The position numbers and the translations under genes were made by a program. From positions 1-8,927 of the forward strand of contig JASLHV010000040.1 of NCBI GenBank assembly GCA_030153205.1: DNA of 8,927 nucleotides, in the 5' to 3' direction. This document shows positions 5,892 to 8,927 of this stretch, piece by piece. Within the stretch, counting starts at the first letter, position 1. Each line of letters opens with the position of its first letter. Source of the stretch: Roseiarcus sp. Its GTDB lineage: Bacteria > Pseudomonadota > Alphaproteobacteria > Rhizobiales > Beijerinckiaceae. Under the pieces are notes generated by a model. The model was not told the DNA's origin, did no database searches, and saw only the letters and a program-made list of their open reading frames with translations.

Positions 5892-6833
5892 CTAAGCGCC
5901 AAATATAGACCAGCCGGTTCGTCTCGCGAGCGTCTCCAAGGCTATCCGGCCAAGGTGGGAGTTTCCCGCATTATCGAGTCCCGGCGACCACACCGCGATT
6001 GACGCCCTGCCCGGCGCGACGGCTAAAATGCCGCCGCCAACGCCACTCTTGCCTGGTAATCCGACGCGATAGGCGAATTCGCCGGAGCCATCGTAATGAC
6101 CACACATCAGCATGAGAGCGTTGATGCGACGACCCCGTTCAGCCGATACGACATTGAGGCCGGTCGATGGGTTGCGGCCGGAATGGGCGAGATAGCGGCC
6201 CGCCCTCGCTAGCTGCCGGCATGACATCGCGATGGCGCAATGGTGGAAGTAGACGCCGAGCACGTGATTGACGTCGCCTTCGATGACGCCAAAGGATTTC
6301 ATGTAATTGGCGAGCGCCGTATTGCGGAAACCGGTACGTTTTTCCGACGCGGCGACGGCGCGGTCGATGAAGATCGACGGATCTTCCGCAAGGAATTGTA
6401 CAAATCTGAGGATCTCGCCGAGCGTCTCGCGTGGCTCGCGCCCGGCGAGGATGGCGTCGGTGACGGCGATCGCGCCCGCGTTGATAAAAGGATTGCGCGG
6501 CACCCCGCGCTCCCGCTCCAATTGCACGATCGAATTAAACGCATTTCCGGAAGGCTCGCGACCGACCCGGCGCCATAGGCGATCGCCGTTCCTCCCGAGG
6601 GCGAGAGTCAGCGTGAATACCTTTGAGATGCTTTGTATCGAAAAGGGGATCGCGCTGTCGCCGCCTTCGTGGACGGCGCCGCTGGCATCGACAATGGCAA
6701 GGCCGAAAGACTTGACATCGACATTCGCCAATTCCGGAATGTAGCTCGCAACGACGCCGCGATCTTTGCGCTGCTTCATTTCCTCGGCGATCTCTTTGAC
6801 GATAGCGTCGAGGTTGCCTAGCGCGCTGCTCAT
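5892..6833 (-). CDS. glsA: Glutaminase (serine-dependent, beta-lactamase-like fold)
   Basis: Cytosolic amidohydrolase converting glutamine to glutamate and ammonia, 313 residues, the usual length for bacterial glutaminases of the GlsA/YbgJ/YbaS type. The catalytic Ser-x-x-Lys motif is seen in FSIQSISKVFTL (S68, K71). Further family landmarks are GNAFNSIVQLE, the substrate-binding stretch NPFINAGAI, FMKSFG-like NYMKSFGVIEGDVNHVLGVYFHHCAIAMSC, MLMCGHYDGSGEFAYRVGLPGKSGVGGGILAVAPG with the KSG motif, and SPGLDNAGNSHLG near the end. The start is supported by alignment with the family and by an AGGG-containing ribosome binding site about 10 nt upstream. It converges on gstI with 12 nt between stops and is two genes from glnII, which places glutamine synthesis and breakdown together. 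No acid-resistance partner such as a glutamine/GABA antiporter is present. Confidence 0.95.
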   Translation of the reverse strand: MSSALGNLDAIVKEIAEEMKQRKDRGVVASYIPELANVDVKSFGLAIVDASGAVHEGGDSAIPFSIQSISKVFTLTLALGRNGDRLWRRVGREPSGNAFNSIVQLERERGVPRNPFINAGAIAVTDAILAGREPRETLGEILRFVQFLAEDPSIFIDRAVAASEKRTGFRNTALANYMKSFGVIEGDVNHVLGVYFHHCAIAMSCRQLARAGRYLAHSGRNPSTGLNVVSAERGRRINALMLMCGHYDGSGEFAYRVGLPGKSGVGGGILAVAPGRASIAVWSPGLDNAGNSHLGRIALETLARRTGWSIFGA

Positions 6834-6972
6834 GGTTTCGCCGCCCTAGTCATTTCGGGCAGCGTGAGGGCAATAGTCTCGAGACGGAGGCGCGCCATTC
6901 CATATATGCGAAGCGCCTGCAAATTTCGTTCCCGACGGGTCTCAAATCGCGCGTAGAGGCTTCTGCGCCGAG
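6834..6972. other. Spacer between the Uma2 gene and glsA
   Basis: No gene seen. Both flanking genes read on the minus strand, so this holds the glsA leader and possibly its promoter. It contains the perfect 10-bp palindrome GTCTCGAGAC (6876-6885) and an AT-rich CATATATG (6901-6908) that could be a -10 region on the minus strand, without a good -35. No terminator is evident after the Uma2 gene, so read-through into glsA is possible. Confidence 0.4.
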
Positions 6973-7524
6973 TCAGGCTTGAAATATCTCCGCGGCGACA
7001 AGTTCGATCCCTGGCGGATCGAGGCGGAGGGTCCCGTCCCTCACGATTCGGGTCATGATGACGTCGCCTTCGCCTCTCGCGTGATGAACGATGAGGCGTT
7101 TGTCGGGGTCGACGATGAGGTAGTGCCTCACGCTGGCGACGCGAAAGTATCCTGCGAGTTTAGCCGAGGCGTCAATGTGGCGGGTCGAAGGCGAGAGGAC
7201 CTCGACGACGATGACGGGGCTCGGCGCTTCGATGGCCTCGTTCGGTAGCTTCTCGCCGCAATAAACAAGCGCATCCGGCTCGTGCGCTGTGTCCTGATCG
7301 ACGCGAACCGTCATCCCGTCGGGCAGCATGTAGCAAGTCAGCCCCGCCCGGCGAATGCCGGAAAGAAGGGCAGTTTGGACCGCATATTTGACCGCGGCAT
7401 GGCCCGCCCGTTCGGGCGACATGGCGTAGACGACGCCGGCGTAAAGTTCATAACGCCCCGGCCGGCCGTCAGCCCAGGCCAGATATTCGTCGACCGTCAT
7501 CCTTTGCTTGGGAACCGGATTCAT
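6973..7524 (-). CDS. Uma2 family PD-(D/E)XK nuclease-like protein (DUF820)
   Basis: Protein of 183 residues with the full Uma2 pattern. MTVDEYLAW near the N-terminus is followed by GRYELYAGVVYAMSP (E26), then EPDALVY (D84), VIVVEVLSPST (E108) and KLAGYF (K122). E26, D84, E108 and K122 sit where the PD-(D/E)XK restriction-endonuclease-fold active site is expected, and none is missing, so a metal-dependent nuclease is plausible. The biological role of this abundant family is not established. ATG 7524 is chosen because it starts just before the conserved region; there is no clear ribosome binding site, and the ATG at codon 9 is an alternative. The open frame continues far upstream without conserved sequence, overlapping the helicase gene on the other strand, and that part is not considered coding. 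It is divergent from the helicase gene and upstream of glsA on the same strand. Confidence 0.88.
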   Translation of the reverse strand: MNPVPKQRMTVDEYLAWADGRPGRYELYAGVVYAMSPERAGHAAVKYAVQTALLSGIRRAGLTCYMLPDGMTVRVDQDTAHEPDALVYCGEKLPNEAIEAPSPVIVVEVLSPSTRHIDASAKLAGYFRVASVRHYLIVDPDKRLIVHHARGEGDVIMTRIVRDGTLRLDPPGIELVAAEIFQA

Positions 7525-7641
7525 CGTGGAGAATTCTAGCAAGCCGGCCGGTCCATCGCCAGCCTGTGAGGCGTGTCCATGCCTTCGCGCTTCGGAAGCG
7601 GCGCGCTTGGAACAAACCGCGAAACATGATTGCTGTTGGTC
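7525..7641. other. Divergent promoter region between the Uma2 gene and the helicase gene
   Basis: This 117-nt region must hold the start signals for both genes. I see no clear -35/-10 pair, no operator-like dyad and no good Shine-Dalgarno site for either gene. Confidence 0.35.
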
Positions 7642-8927
7642 ATGGCCGCCACAGCGATTCGCGAGCGCTCGATCACGAGCGATTTGAACGATGCTCAAAA
7701 AAGCGCGGTCGAGCACGGGCTGGCCGACCCAGCCGCCTCCCCGCCCCTTCTCGTCATCGCCGGCGCCGGCGCGGGCAAGACGAACACGCTGGCCCATCGC
7801 GTCGCCCGGCTGATTCTCGAAGGAGCCGATCCGACCCGCATTATGCTGGCGACTTTCTCCCGCCGCGCCGCCGCCGAACTCAACGCGCGGGTGCAGCGGC
7901 TTCTGGCGAAGAAGTTCTCGACCGGCGCAGCGGAAGCGGCGACGCCCAGTTTCAGCGGCACGTTTCATTCGATCGGCGCGCGCCTTTTGCGCGACTATGC
8001 GGAAAGGCTCGGCCTTGAACCGGCTTTCACCATTCACGATCGGGAGGATTCTGCCGACCTCCTCAATCTGGTCCGCCACGAACTCGGCCTTTCCGAACGC
8101 AAGGAGCGTTTTCCGACCAAGGGCACGTGCCTGGCCATCTACTCACGCGTGGTCAATGCGCGGGCGGACCTCGTCGAAACGCTTGGCCGCCACTTTCCTT
8201 GGTGCGCTGCTCATGAGAAGGAGCTGCGCAATCTCTTCGCCGGCTATGTCGAGGCGAAGCAGCGCCAGAGCGTGCTCGATTACGACGACCTGCTGCTTTA
8301 CTTCGCGCAGATGATGCAGGAAGCAGATATAGCGGCCGAGATCGCGAACCGTTTCGACTACCTGCTCGTCGATGAATATCAGGACACCAACCGGCTGCAG
8401 CACGAGATCGTACTGGCGCTGCGCCCCAAAGGGCGCGGCCTCACCGTCGTTGGCGACGACGCCCAGTCGATCTATTCGTTCCGCGCCGCCACCGTACGCA
8501 ATATTCTCGATTTTCCCAAGGATTTCGATCCGCCGGCGCGCCTGATCACGCTCGATCAGAACTATCGTTCGACGCAAGCCATTCTTGACGCATCGAACGC
8601 CGTCATCGCCCTTTCGCCGCAGCGCTTCGCGAAAGACCTTTGGACCGATCGCGCCGGCGGCGCCCGCCCTGTACTGGCGACGGTCAGCGAAGAAATCGAT
8701 CAAGCGCGTTATATTGCGACACGGGTCCTGGCCACGCGCGAGGCCGGCGCAAGTCTCAAGTCGCAAGCCGTGCTCTTCCGCACATCGAGCCATAGCGCGG
8801 CGCTGGAGTTGGAGCTGACGCGGCGGAACATTCCCTTCATCAAATTCGGCGGCCTGAAATTCCTGGACGCCGCTCATGTCAAAGACGCGCTGGCGATGTT
8901 GCGCTTTGCGCAAAATCCGCGCGATCG
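7642..8927 (+). CDS. UvrD/Rep-type ATP-dependent DNA helicase, N-terminal part
   Basis: Superfamily 1A 3'-5' DNA helicase, cut by the window end after 428 complete codons; UvrD-like proteins are usually 650-800 residues. Motifs in order are the Q motif (LNDAQKSAV, Q19), Walker A AGAGAGKT (40-47, K46), motif Ia IMLATFSRRAAAEL, motif Ib SGTFHSIGARLLR, the 1B/2A region VLDYDDLL, Walker B LLVDEYQDTN (D244, E245), motif III VVGDDAQSIYSFRAAT (G271-S276 onward) and motif IV LDQNYRST (R309). All catalytic residues visible are intact. Such helicases work in DNA repair or replication restart; UvrD, PcrA and Rep cannot be told apart from this half. ATG 7642 is the first ATG in frame after the stop at 7627-7629. 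TTG codons at 7630 and 7636 are alternatives and no ribosome binding site is clear. The reading frame is open to the last base. Confidence 0.94.
   Translation, partial: MAATAIRERSITSDLNDAQKSAVEHGLADPAASPPLLVIAGAGAGKTNTLAHRVARLILEGADPTRIMLATFSRRAAAELNARVQRLLAKKFSTGAAEAATPSFSGTFHSIGARLLRDYAERLGLEPAFTIHDREDSADLLNLVRHELGLSERKERFPTKGTCLAIYSRVVNARADLVETLGRHFPWCAAHEKELRNLFAGYVEAKQRQSVLDYDDLLLYFAQMMQEADIAAEIANRFDYLLVDEYQDTNRLQHEIVLALRPKGRGLTVVGDDAQSIYSFRAATVRNILDFPKDFDPPARLITLDQNYRSTQAILDASNAVIALSPQRFAKDLWTDRAGGARPVLATVSEEIDQARYIATRVLATREAGASLKSQAVLFRTSSHSAALELELTRRNIPFIKFGGLKFLDAAHVKDALAMLRFAQNPRD

Noticed and set aside
6931..6939. CCCGACGGG as a terminator between the Uma2 gene and glsA
   Set aside because: A 4-bp stem with a 1-nt loop cannot form as drawn and no T-tract follows on the minus strand.
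7525..8079. Long open frame extending the Uma2 protein upstream by about 185 residues
   Set aside because: It is antisense to the conserved helicase motifs, shows no recognisable domain, and the Uma2 domain is complete from ATG 7524.

Overview
The window looks like chromosomal DNA of an alphaproteobacterium, most probably from the Hyphomicrobiales (Rhizobiales). I infer this from the high GC content, the form of the IF3 N-terminus (an Arg-Arg-Pro-Met-Lys start read from an AUU codon), and the linkage of a eukaryotic-type glutamine synthetase II gene to a divergent DUF2735/GstI gene, an arrangement known from rhizobia. The genus cannot be named from this evidence. I see no transposon, phage block, CRISPR array, tRNA or rRNA.

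Layout from left to right. Positions 1-247 are non-coding leader. A sugar/polyol MFS transporter (248-1681, +) follows and ends in a strong hairpin. Translation initiation factor IF3, infC (1917-2456, +), comes next; its real start is very probably AUU, 12 bases before the first ATG. A fosmidomycin-resistance-type MFS exporter, fsr (about 2632-3870, +), is preceded by several dyads. It converges on a small orphan helix-turn-helix gene (3900-4313, -). Then come glutamine synthetase II, glnII (4376-5410, -), with a textbook intrinsic terminator and a sigma-54 promoter; the small divergent gene gstI (5688-5879, +); and a glutaminase, glsA (5892-6833, -), converging on gstI. Last are a Uma2-family PD-(D/E)XK nuclease-like gene (6973-7524, -) and, divergent from it, a UvrD/Rep-type helicase (7642 to beyond the window end, +).

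The most coherent unit is the nitrogen module at 4376-6833. It holds glutamine synthesis (glnII), a probable translational inhibitor of that synthesis (gstI) and glutamine breakdown (glsA) within 2.5 kb. The sequence shows a GG-N10-GC sigma-54 promoter for glnII, which points to NtrC control. It also shows a foldable 60-nt glnII leader just upstream of the ribosome binding site, a reasonable candidate for the site GstI acts on. The two transporters, infC and the helicase look like unrelated neighbours. I did not find a convincing wholly new system. The best leads are the glnII leader, the glnII-gstI-glsA grouping, the AUU start of infC, the dyad cluster before fsr, and the orphan HTH gene packed against the glnII terminator.
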